Both the position numbers and the translations under genes were made by a program. From positions 95,987,849 through 96,051,848 of the forward strand of contig NC_050104.1 of assembly GCF_902167145.1 (NCBI RefSeq): a DNA stretch of 64,000 nucleotides. The letters run 5' to 3'. Below are positions 55,803 through 64,000 of the stretch, one piece after another (position 1 is the first letter of the stretch; the number at the start of each line of letters is the position of its first letter). The notes below the pieces were generated by a model that worked only from the letters and a program-made list of their open reading frames with translations, was not told the DNA's origin and searched no databases. This DNA is from Zea mays (taxonomy: Eukaryota > Streptophyta > Magnoliopsida > Poales > Poaceae).

Positions 55803-56276
55803 TGTTGGGGCGAAGGCAAAGACGCCACCCTTCGCTCGAGGCCTTCGCTGCAGTCGCTGGTCTGACAGAGACAAAACGGGCAGGGACACCCTTCGCTCGA
55901 TTCAGCACCAGACGAAGGCCTGCGACGGAGGCTTCCCACAGTGCAGCCTCGCCCAGCTCAGAGGCCCACGTGCGATCCGGCCCATTGTAACGGGCCCTGC
56001 GAGGCCGCCGCGTGTTACGGGCCTAATTTGTAAAGGCATCCCTGTAATTACAGTCTGTAACCCTGCTTTATGGGAATATTCTGGGGATAACCTAGGTAGT
56101 TGAGGGCACATGCGTCCTTAGCACAAGGCGCTGGGCGCTCAGGTACCTATAAATACCCCCGCACAGTGCCCGTGAGAGGCCAGATTAACAGGGCTATTGC
56201 CTTCTAGCACGTAACCCTGTTAACTTCACTGTTCGTCCTTGTTGGCCCCCCTTGCGATTGAGAGCAAGTACCAACA
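55803..56276 (+). repeat. 3' LTR of Tat-1
   Basis: 474 bp, differing from the 5' LTR at three bases and one indel. TATA box ctataaata at 56147-56155. Confidence 0.9.
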
Positions 56277-57389
56277 ATATACTTGTGGCATTCAAGGGGG
56301 CTCGAGCGGTTTCTCGAGTGCCTCTCCGTAAGGACCTGTTTGTTGGATGACCGCCCGAGAAAACAGTGCAACCATGAGGGTGGAATGGGATGCCCTTAGC
56401 TGAATAATTAGAGGATCCGGGGTGTAGTTCGCCTAGCCGCTGTGCCATCAATGGGGCTCGGTGTATGCGGCTCGCTCTGCCAAGCTTGGGTTCGCCCCTT
56501 GGGGAGGATTGCAGTGCATTTAGGAAACCTAACGGGCGGCTACAGCCCTGGGGAATCTTTGTAAAGGCTAAGTAGTGATGCCCTGCTAGGCCACCTAGGT
56601 AGTGGTCAATGGGGAGTAGCTCTCTCCGGGCAGAAAGGGAATCACGGCTTGTGGGTAAAGTGCACAACCTCTGCAGAGTGTTTGAAAACTGATATATCAG
56701 CCATGCTCGCGGTTATGAGCGGCCAAGGGAGCTCCAGTGATTAGTGGTACTTGATCAGAGATATTCGGATTTGCAGGTGGCAATGAGATTGTTGGTTCTT
56801 GGTTTTGACTCTGGTAATGGTAAGTGGTACTCTTTCCGTTTGGGAAGGAGTACGTTTGGGTTAATAATGTGGGTTAATTCTAAAATTTGGCTTTCTCTAC
56901 TAGTAATAATAATCTGACCAACTAAAAGCAACTGCTTGACTTACCCCCACATAAAGCTAGTCCACTACAGCCAAACAGGACACTTGCTGAGTATGTTGAT
57001 GTGTACTCACCCTTGCTCTACACACCAAACCCCCCCCATCCCCAGGTTGTCAGCATTGCAACCCCTGCTCAGGAGAAGACGAAGCCGTGGAAGGAGACCA
57101 CCAGGAGTTCCAAGATTACGACGAGTTCTTGGCGTGGGTTAGCGGTAAACCCCCAGTCGGCTGCCTGTGAAGGCCGCGTTTATCTACGTTTCGTTTTTGC
57201 ACTTTGATTATTATAAAGACTATGTGGATGTCTCAGACATATGATGTAATCGACTATTATTTCCCTTTTTAATACTATTTGAGCATTGTGTGATGATGCC
57301 CATGTTATGTAACTACTGTGTACGTGAATTGCTGATCCCGGCACGTACATGGTTCGCATTCGGTTTGCCTTCTAAAACCGGGTGTGACA

Positions 57390-58260
57390 GTCGCCTAGAG
57401 GGGGGTGAATGGGTGAAACTTGGAAATTATAAGCTTTGAACACGCACTATGCCCGGGGTTAGTGTTAGAAATAATTTGGAGTGCGGAAGATAGTTCTTGC
57501 TATGAGTTTCTCAATAAATGCGGATGACCTTGGGAGCAAACTCAAATCAATATGAGCAAGGGAACTTTTAGAGAGAGGGGAAAGGGAAAACAAATCAAGT
57601 GGAGATCAACACAAATGAACACGGCGATTTGTTTACCGAGGTTCGGTTCCAAAGAACCTAGTCCCCGTTAAGGAGGCCACAAAAGCCGGGTCTATTCCAA
57701 CCCTTCCCCTCTCTCAATCGGTCATTTAGACCGGTTGAGTGTTTCTCCTTAATCACTTGGGTCACTAAGTCCCCGCAAAGATCACCACGCACTTAGGTGT
57801 CTCTTGCTAGCTTTACAAAGCACTTTAGAACAGTTAGAGTGAGAAGGAAAAAGCAATCCAAGCAACAAGAGCAACAAAGAAAACACAAAACACCTTCTCT
57901 CAAGTCACTAAGCACTTGAGTTGATTTTGAGGCTTGAAGAGGATTTGATCTTTTCATTGTGTCTTGGAGTGTATGCTTTTGCTCTTGTATTGAATGTGAA
58001 GGTCTAAAAACTTGGATGGCTCGATTGGTGGTGATTGGGGGTATTTATAGCCCCAACCACTATTCCAGTCATTGCTGTTGATGGGCACACCGGACAGTCC
58101 GTTGCGTGCCACGTTGGCCGATCGTTGGGGTTTGGAGCGGTTGATCGTTGAAGTCCTTTCTCCCCTTGCGACACCAGACAGTCTGGTGGCATACCGGACA
58201 GTCTGGTGCGTTCTGACTTTGCAATTCTGACTTCTGCACTGTTCACTATATACTCAGTGT
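57390..58260 (-). mobile_element. level-0 Sirevirus LTR, main part
   Basis: Continuation of 3699-3708. Read on the minus strand it ends cctattcacccccctctagg-like. It has a TATA box (ggctataaatac, revcomp of 58041-58052) and upstream palindromes of the CACCGGACAGTCC type (near 58089, 58170 and 58193), the motif family known from maize Sirevirus LTRs. The U3 end is not clearly recognisable: no TSD was found, so it may be a truncated LTR or a solo LTR. Confidence 0.75.
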
Positions 58261-58480
58261 GAATCAACAACTACGAAATCAGTAGTGAGCATGATTACTA
58301 TGAAATGATTAGTCACCATCAACTACTATTGATGCTGGTTTCTTCCAGCTTCAGTAAAAAGTTCATTCTTTTTGGTCGAAAGGACTAAAAATCCCCATGC
58401 AACACAATGCCCTCTCATGTGGCTGTTGAAAATGAATCAAGAGTTAAATAATATGAACTCATAGCCAAAAGCAAATGGAC
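58261..58480. other. short AT-rich stretch, nothing recognised
   Basis: Lies between the level-0 LTR and the Copia fragment. It may contain the rest of the LTR U3. Confidence 0.35.
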
Positions 58481-58489
58481 GGTTCAAGA

Positions 58490-58984
58490 ATTTCAGCGAA
58501 AGTATGCATCTCAGTAAGATTTCAGCTTTTAGGTGTTATCTCTTCATGCTTGAAGACATTCATTGTTTCCATAGGAGGACTAACAACAGGTAGTCTAAAC
58601 GATAGCACCATAATTTTGACGACACATCTTGAGTTCTCTTTCCTTTTCTATTTTCATTCATAGATGAGGATACTTTTTCATTTATATCACTTACAAAATT
58701 CACATTTTCAAGAAGTGATAACAAATAAAGATCTTCCTTTTGAAAACAAAGACCGACACTTTCTTTATTGCAAAATATCTCACATTTGCCATCTCCAAAA
58801 TAACAATCAAAACCATCATTGTCCAAACATGATACACTAATCAAATTCCTCTGTAATTAGGGAACATAAAGAACATCTCTAAGTACAAGTATGAAGCCAT
58901 TAGCAAGCTCTAGAGGAATGTCGCCAACAGCTTCAGCATCTACTTGTACTCCATTTGCAACTTTAATGTGTCTTTCTTTTCATT
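58490..58984 (-). pseudogene. Copia protease / GAG-pre-integrase fragment
   Basis: Minus strand translation: HIKVANGVQVDAEAVGDIPL, then LRDVLYVP, a stop, QRNLISVSCLDNDGFDCYFG, and KLWCYRLDY, corresponding to KLWHxRLGH of the integrase start. This is the protease-to-integrase junction of a Copia element other than the Sirevirus above (the ISVS-LDNDGF form). TAA at about 58857 interrupts it. Right edge cut by the CACTA end at 58985; the left part after 58560 is no longer recognisable. Confidence 0.7.
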
Positions 58985-59760
58985 CACTATAGGAAACACA
59001 TAAATTTTCGTGGGCTAGGCTATTTTTGTCGGCCGGCCCATGAAAATACAATGTTATTTTCGTCGGCCCTCGTGACCGATGAAAATGTGGCATATTTTCG
59101 TGGGCCGGGGAATATTTTCGTGGGCAGGCCCACAAGAATACGGAAGTTATTTTCGTCGGCCTCTGGACCGACGAAAATGTGGTGTATTTTCGTCAGCCTC
59201 AGCCAGGCCGACGAAAATAAGTCATTAACCGACCACTATTTTTGTCGGCCTCACTGAGGCCGACGAAAATAGAGGCCCGTTAATCGTCCATCTCGGCCTC
59301 ATCCCGCACCTTCTCGCTCTCGCTCGTCTCAATCCCGCCGCGCCGCCGCCCGCCCGTCCTCGCCGTGTCGCGCCGCCGCACGCGGCCCGCCCGCCCTCGC
59401 CGCACGGTCGTGGCCACTGTCGCGAAGAAGGGAGACGGCCCGCGCCACGCAAATCACCGTCGCGACGATCACCGAGCTCCATCGCGCGCGCCCGCCGTCC
59501 ATCCACGCCGCCCTCGTTCCCCGCGGTGAGCCTCCCCGTCTCCCTCCTTCCCCGACCTCCCTCCTCCCCATGCTCGCAGCTCGCGCGACCCCCTGGCTAG
59601 CGTGTGGACCCCTATCCCGACGCAGTGCGGCCCCGACACGCGGCCATGGCTTTCCGGCGTGCCGTGCGCGCGGCCATGGCGCTCGCCCGCCCTCACCGCG
59701 CCACCCTGCCGCACGCGCCCAAATAGTTAGTAGAAGGTTACTGGATCCATTGGCGCCTGA
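58985..59760. mobile_element. left end of a CACTA element
   Basis: CACTATAGGAAACACATAAA followed by many subterminal repeats of the type ttttcgtcggcc and ttttcgtgggcc in both orientations (59005-59275), the normal architecture of plant CACTA ends. A GC-rich interior (59280-59700) follows, open in several frames on both strands, without a recognisable transposase. The right part is displaced by the Tat-2 insertion at 59761 and its far end is outside the window. A 3-base TSD (att before 58985) cannot be checked. Confidence 0.7.
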
Positions 59761-60237
59761 TGTTGGAACTTGCTCTCCAGGGCAAGATGATCCAACGGGG
59801 GTAAGTGGAGTACGAACAAGGTTTTAGCTCGAGATGGCAATTGCTCTGTTAATCTAGCCTCTCAAGGGCACTGTGCGAGGGTATTTATAGGTGCCTGAGT
59901 GCCAAGCGTCTTGGATTAAGGACGCATGTGCCCTCAGGCGCCTAGGTCATCCCTGGAATATTCCCATAAAGCAGGGTTACAGACTGTCATTACAGAAAAG
60001 CCTTTAGAAATCGGGCCCATAATACACTCAGCCGCGCGAGGCCTGTTACAATGGGCCGAATACCATGTGGGCCTTCGTGTTGGACGAGGACGCGGGACGG
60101 GGCGACCTCATCGTAGGCCTTCGTCTTGCAGCATGTTGGACGAAGGGTGGAAATTGCCGGTCGCTTTGCCTCCGTTGGTGCAGCGAGATTGGCGAAGGCA
60201 TCAAGCGAAGGGTAGCGTCTTCGCCTTCGCCCCAACA
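59761..60237 (-). repeat. 3' LTR of Tat-2
   Basis: 477 bp. Minus strand TGTTGGGGCGAAGGCGAAGA...GTTCCAACA. TATA box (ctataaata, plus-strand tatttatag at 59882-59890). Confidence 0.85.
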
Positions 60238-60403
60238 TTTGCCCTCCGAGGGACCAGTTCGACTAAGTCATCTGGTGCCAAAGACATCGCTAGATGGTGG
60301 AGACGCTGCCCTCGCTCGAAGTGGTTCCGAGGGGGTTTTTGATGTGACCGTTGATGGACGCCGTACTGTTTGATTGCGGGTTTCTCGAAGCGTCGCGTCC
60401 TGT

Positions 60404-60411
60404 GTATAAAA
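60404..60411 (+). promoter_or_regulatory. TATA box of the extra gene in Tat-2
   Basis: tgtataaaagggggtggggg, homologous to the Tat-1 box, about 165 bp inside the LTR. In Tat-2 the gene body begins only about 30 bp downstream because of a deletion. Confidence 0.6.
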
Positions 60412-60432
60412 GGGGGTGGGGGCGGCGTAGCT

Positions 60433-63400
60433 GACACCTAACGTCGTGGTGGCTCTGGCGAAGTACGTCTGGGCGATGACTTCGTATGGCAGTCAGCCTT
60501 CGGTGGAAGTCTTCACCAAGCAATACTGTCTGCACTGGCAGAAAAGAAAAATTGGACATAAGATTGCACAATTTGGATCGTGCACTTTCACGCTGAAGTC
60601 CGGGAAGACTTCGATGGAAGTCATGGAGTTGGTTCCCTGTGCCCGTAATAAGTGGGGCAACTGGTGGGATTACTGGTTCTATGTTTCAGAGGCCGAAGTC
60701 GAAGACCACCCAGGGCTCCCCGCGGCCATTATGTGCTCCCATTACTATGTGGCGTACCGGCCATTTGATGTAGCGAAGGATGATGAGAATGAAGGAGCCC
60801 TTCGGATCGCTGCCCGTATGAGTAGTGGGCGCGATCTAGTTGAGGAATTCATCGGGTATGGGGTGTGGCCCTTGGCGCATGGATGGGCGTTGGGCGAAGT
60901 ATGCCCTCGCAAGATGCCCTCCCTGGGTGGGCGGAAAGTGCGAAGTCCACTTTTTGCTTTGGATGTGAGAGGCCGGGATCCTGCCGCGGTCGTGCGTGAA
61001 GCGGAGGATGGGGCGGTGCGAATTGTGGGGCGTTATGTGCCGAGGACGGAGGCCCTGCGGAGCTGGGATATTCGCGGATCCAACGACCGCCTGAATAGGG
61101 TCTTCGAGTTGAATCACTTACCGTATGACGGTTATCCCGGGGATGACGCTGTCGACCGCCGCAGGAAAGGGCCAGCGACTGTGACTGAGGAAGACCCTAC
61201 GCAGGAGGTCGCCCCAGCCACTAAGAAAAGAAAACTGGGTACTGCGGTGGGGGAACTGGGGGTCTCCGATAGTTTTGCTATGGAGTTGATGGGGACGTGT
61301 GCAGCCCTCGGGGGAAGGATGTCTTCGCCCGAGCTTCGGGAGTCTTCGGCGCGGATGCTAGAGGTTACCGGGGGTCGATGGCCCAAGAACGTTCTGATCC
61401 CCCGCGCGGCTGGCGAAGACTTCTTTACGTCTCGCATGGCTCGTGACTTGAGGGTGTTTCCTTACGGATGGAATATTGCTGTTGTTGTGTCGGCAGTGAT
61501 GAACAAGGACCGTCAAGACGCTGCGCAGAAGCGCCGGGTGGTCGTCAGGATGGCAGATCCCATGCGCGAGGCGAAGAGGGCGTGGGGGAGCGCGAAGGCT
61601 GCTGCCTCCGGCAGTAGCAAGCCGGTGCCGGCTGCAAAACCGGCTGCCCCCGGACCCAGCAAGGCGTCTACGGGCGCGAAGACTGCAGCCTCTGGCGGAA
61701 CCAAGCCTCCCCCGGGCGGACCCGCGAAAGGACGGGAGGTGCCATCGCCCGCGAAGCTGCCTTCGCCGGGTAGACGTGTTGCTGACTTCGGCATGAATAT
61801 CAATGTCGAGGATTATCTTGTTGGTAAGTTTTTTTTGACCGGAGATATGTTGCAGGGTCGGGTGAGGGACAACTGGTTGTTGTCCCGCCCTCGGTGGCAA
61901 CCACTTCGCCATCGGCGGTGGTAAGGACGAAGGGAGCCGCGCAGGACCCGTGGGCCGCCTTCTGTACGAGCGGCGAGATTCTAACAGCCGCTGCCGCTAA
62001 GGACGTGGCGGGCACCATGTCCCAGCGGCTGAGGGAGGTGTCGCAGCAGCTGACGCAACAGCTGAAGCAAGTAAGTTGTGTTGGACTTCGATGTTTGTTG
62101 TTTCCATGAAGGTTTGGGTCTCATGTGTTTTTGTCAGGCGGCCGACTTCGCCGACCGTGTTGCGTCGGGTGTCCTGACTATGGACGTCGCTGCCGAAGTC
62201 GAGAGTCTTCGGGCGTAGCATGCGGATGCTGTCCGGGAGAAGTCGGCTGCGGAAAGCAAGAACCGCAGGCTGGTGGAGAAGGTGGCCGCCTTGGAGGCCG
62301 AGAAGACGGACCTCCGGTGCCGGCTGGCGGAGGAGAGGAGGGAGGCTAACCAGGCTGTCGCTGAAGCGCAGGCTGCGCGAGCGGAGGCTAAAGTGGCACG
62401 GGAGGAGAACAGTCTCGCCAGCCAACGCGCCGAGGAGTGGGAGGCGAGATTCAACGCCCTGCGCAGTCTCGTGGACAAGGCCGATGCCTCAGCGCGCTCG
62501 GAAGTCAAGCGGACGCACGCGCAGCTCGTGGAAGCATACCGTGATCTGGGTGCGTGGACTGCAGACTTCGAAGTACCCGACCAAGAGGTAGGCCTTTGCT
62601 TCCTCGAATGGTTGCAGGAGGAGCTGGTGGTGCTCCCGACTATTGTGCAGGGTTTCATGTCCTTCGCCTCCCTCGTCACCTGCGAGGGGACCATGAATGC
62701 GTTGTCCCGCGAGGGGTGCAAACACTACGAGGTCTTCGACCAATCAGACGAGAACTTTGAACGTGAAATTTTCAAGGTCGAAGACCCTGTGGTGAAGCAG
62801 TCAACGGGGGCACTCTTCGATAGGATGTGGGGTCCACACGGTCGGGAGGCGGTTAGGGAGCGGTCTGACCGGGCGAGAGAGCAGGTAAAGGTTATCTTTT
62901 GTTTTGTGTGGTTATGTGTGGGTACGTGTGGTTTTGCTGAATGAGTGTACTGTTGCTGCAGATGGCGCGTGCCAAGGATGTCGAGGACCTTGGAGATCTG
63001 GTCGGCGCGCCGCTCGAGGCTAAGGTCAACCCGGTGCTGCCCTCGGATGCCGGTGAAGGCTCCTCGGCTGCACCCGCGCCTACTGTGGCCGGTGAAGGCC
63101 CTTTGCCAGCCCCTGCGCCGACGGCCGAAGATCCCCCGAAGGTGGTGGTGGAGCCGGCAGCCGAAGACCCATGGCCGCGACTGGGCCTTCGCAGGTGGCT
63201 GAGTAGTTGTTGGGGAGTCTGTAAATTTTGTCTGTGTTACTGAACCTTGGTTGCTGCGCAGGTTCAGGATTTTGGGCCTGCACACGCAACCGCTACTGAC
63301 ACTGCTAATTTTGTGGCGGCTTCGACCGTGGTTGCTGAAGACTATTCTGATGATTCTGTGTCTAAGTGTTTTGAGTCTGATGATTCTGGGAGTTTGATTG

Positions 63401-63771
63401 TGTGGACAGAGGAGTCATCGGATGAGGATTTGGATTACTTTGTAGCATTGGATGTGGCTGCGGCGGAGGCTTCTCCGCGTGTAATGGGTGATGAGGATCT
63501 TCCGGGTGCGAGTACTGGGCATAGGCGACAAAGGGCGGTGGCGAAACAGAGAGTGAGTGAGTTGTCGCGAAGTGATAGGCGTCATCGTGGTGAGGTGGAG
63601 GGTGGTCGTCTTCGTGTGGACGAGACTGGCAAGCAGGAATTGCTGGCCTCGCCGGCTGGGGCGAGTGTAGGTGAGGGAGAGCTGCAAAGTCTGTTTGAGG
63701 GTGATGAATTGAGGATAATGCTATTCAACTACAGGGAGATGGGTATCATCCTGAAGGTTGAGCCAATGTAA
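60433..63771 (+). pseudogene. extra (antisense-to-element) gene of Tat-2, five exons, 5' truncated
   Basis: Exons about 60433-61823, 61856-62070, 62138-62884, 62962-63194, 63262-63771; introns are GT-AG (32, 67, 77 and 67 bp). Homologous throughout to the Tat-1 gene: LAKYVWAMTSYGSQPSVEVF, LHWQKR, FGSCTF, PLAHGWALGEVCPRKMP, RAAGEDFFTSRMARD; coiled coil in exon 3; LVTCEGTMNALSREGC; RMWGPHGREAVRER; exon 5 ends IMLFNYREMGIILKVEPM. The N-terminal ~115 codons are deleted, joining the promoter to codon LTPN. A TAG at 62216-62218 replaces Gln; a 1-base loss near 63177 shifts exon 4 relative to exon 5; the first intron is only 32 bp, probably too short to be spliced. The first exon is otherwise open for about 490 codons. 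Confidence 0.8.
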
Positions 63772-64000
63772 TGTGTGATGCCCTCGCTACATGTATGTAA
63801 CTATAATTTGTATGATAAGGCTGCGTGCCTTCGCTGATCCGGCCGCGCCCGTAGGCGACTTGTGCACTTGATGTTGCACATTTATTGTGTTGGTCTGGCT
63901 GCACCCGTAGTTGATTTTTGCATGGAGGATCCGGCTGCACCCTTAGGCAACTTTTGCACGGATAGTCTTTTGAGGAAGACTTCGATTTTGCGCACTTGTT
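63772..64000 (-). repeat. 3' region of Tat-2 with degenerate tandem repeats
   Basis: Minus strand units with aagttgcctaagggtgcagc, cggat..., and a cttcctcaaaagactatccg block, matching the 78/80-bp array of Tat-1 with many changes. Confidence 0.65.

Larger units (their letters stand above)
45647..56276 (+). mobile_element. Tat-1: Tat-lineage Gypsy element with antisense gene, defective
   Basis: LTRs 45647-46119 and 55803-56276 (TGTTGGGGCGAAGG...ACCAACA), TSD ATATA at 45642-45646 and 56277-56281. Order: gag, protease, RT, RNase H plus a second RNase H, a stub of integrase, tandem repeats, then an antisense gene up to the 3' LTR. Long 3' regions with extra ORFs, often antisense, and a dual RNase H are known marks of the Tat lineage. 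LTRs differ at three bases and one indel, so the insertion is young although the coding region is disabled. Confidence 0.9.
3709..57389 (+). mobile_element. Gypsy A, Tekay-like chromovirus (composite, split by nested insertions)
   Basis: The outer retrotransposon of the stack. It is bounded by GTCGC duplications at 3704-3708 and 57390-57394. Its LTRs start TATAACGCCCTG (5' copy, TG mutated to TA) and TGTAACGCCCTG (3' copy), and the 3' copy ends GGTGTGACA. A pol ending in a chromodomain and a polypurine tract (aagggggatagg, 43538-43549) precede the 3' LTR. The body is interrupted by the B remnant, the Sirevirus (in protease) and Tat-1 (in the 3' LTR). LTR divergence of about 4 % over the first 330 bp, counted by eye, makes it the oldest dated layer. 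It has many stops and frameshifts and is dead. Confidence 0.85.
43552..57389 (+). repeat. 3' LTR of Gypsy A, split by Tat-1
   Basis: 43552-45646 plus 56282-57389, about 3.2 kb without the insert. TGTAACGCC...GGTGTGACA. GC-rich zone 43850-44720, hairpin array 44749-45062 (six units), terminal hairpin 56986-57016. GTCGC follows at 57390. Confidence 0.9.
59761..64000 (-). mobile_element. Tat-2: second Tat-lineage Gypsy element, minus strand, cut by the window end
   Basis: Starts with the 3' LTR (59761-60237), then a polypurine-like tract and the extra gene on the plus strand (antisense to the element) to 63771, then repeats related to the Tat-1 array. gag-pol lies beyond 64000. Same organisation as Tat-1 but a clearly diverged family member. 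The TSD on the left would be cctga (59756-59760). Confidence 0.85.

Noticed and set aside
58240..58330. Right TSD (atcac) of the level-0 Sirevirus LTR
   Set aside because: Only a partial match (gtcac near 58312) was found, and the LTR start could not be defined.
1..64000. tRNA, rRNA or microRNA genes
   Set aside because: No full-length tRNA or rRNA structure was seen. The hairpins noted belong to transposons; none could be supported as a host microRNA.

Overview
The window is a block of grass intergenic heterochromatin, most likely from a panicoid grass of the maize/sorghum/sugarcane type. I infer this from Sirevirus, Tekay-type chromovirus and Tat-type Gypsy families with long LTRs, plant-type introns, a CACTA element and a PIF-like MITE. 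No intact cellular gene was found. The only host-gene-like piece is one F-box exon near the left end (742-1214, minus).

Almost everything from 3699 to about 58260 is one nested stack that can be read from LTR ends and target-site duplications (TSDs). Level 0 is a minus-strand Sirevirus LTR, tip at 3699-3708 and remainder from 57390. Ten bases inside it sits Gypsy A, a Tekay-like chromovirus (3709-57389, TSD GTCGC). Gypsy A carries three large foreign pieces. (i) A remnant of another Gypsy, B (6584-11102), replaces the end of its 5' LTR and its primer-binding site. (ii) A Sirevirus (13220-40369, TSD TGTGG) lies in its protease. (iii) A Tat-type Gypsy, Tat-1 (45647-56276, TSD ATATA), lies in its 3' LTR. 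The Sirevirus in turn carries Gypsy C (16464-31456, minus strand, TSD AAGAT) in its gag-pol junction and a 128-bp MITE (34910-35037, TSD CTA) between RT and RNase H. LTR divergence counted by eye falls as expected with depth: Gypsy A about 4 %, Sirevirus about 1.7 %, Gypsy C below 1 %, Tat-1 about 0.6 %.

Right of the stack are a minus-strand Copia pol fragment, the left end of a CACTA element (from 58985), and a second Tat element in minus orientation (Tat-2, 59761 to beyond the window).

Gypsy C is the only element that looks complete: LTRs, primer site, polypurine tract, an extra ORF0, and one open gag-pol frame of about 1470 codons with all catalytic motifs and a chromodomain. The others are broken, mostly by CAG-to-TAG changes. 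The most unusual content is (a) an intron-containing gene on the strand opposite gag-pol in both Tat elements, with its own TATA box; (b) an env-like ORF of the Sirevirus preceded by an LTR-U3-like segment and an apparent 5'-UTR intron; (c) arrays of hairpins and higher-order tandem repeats inside LTRs and 3' regions; and (d) a 5S-rRNA-like segment in LTR B.
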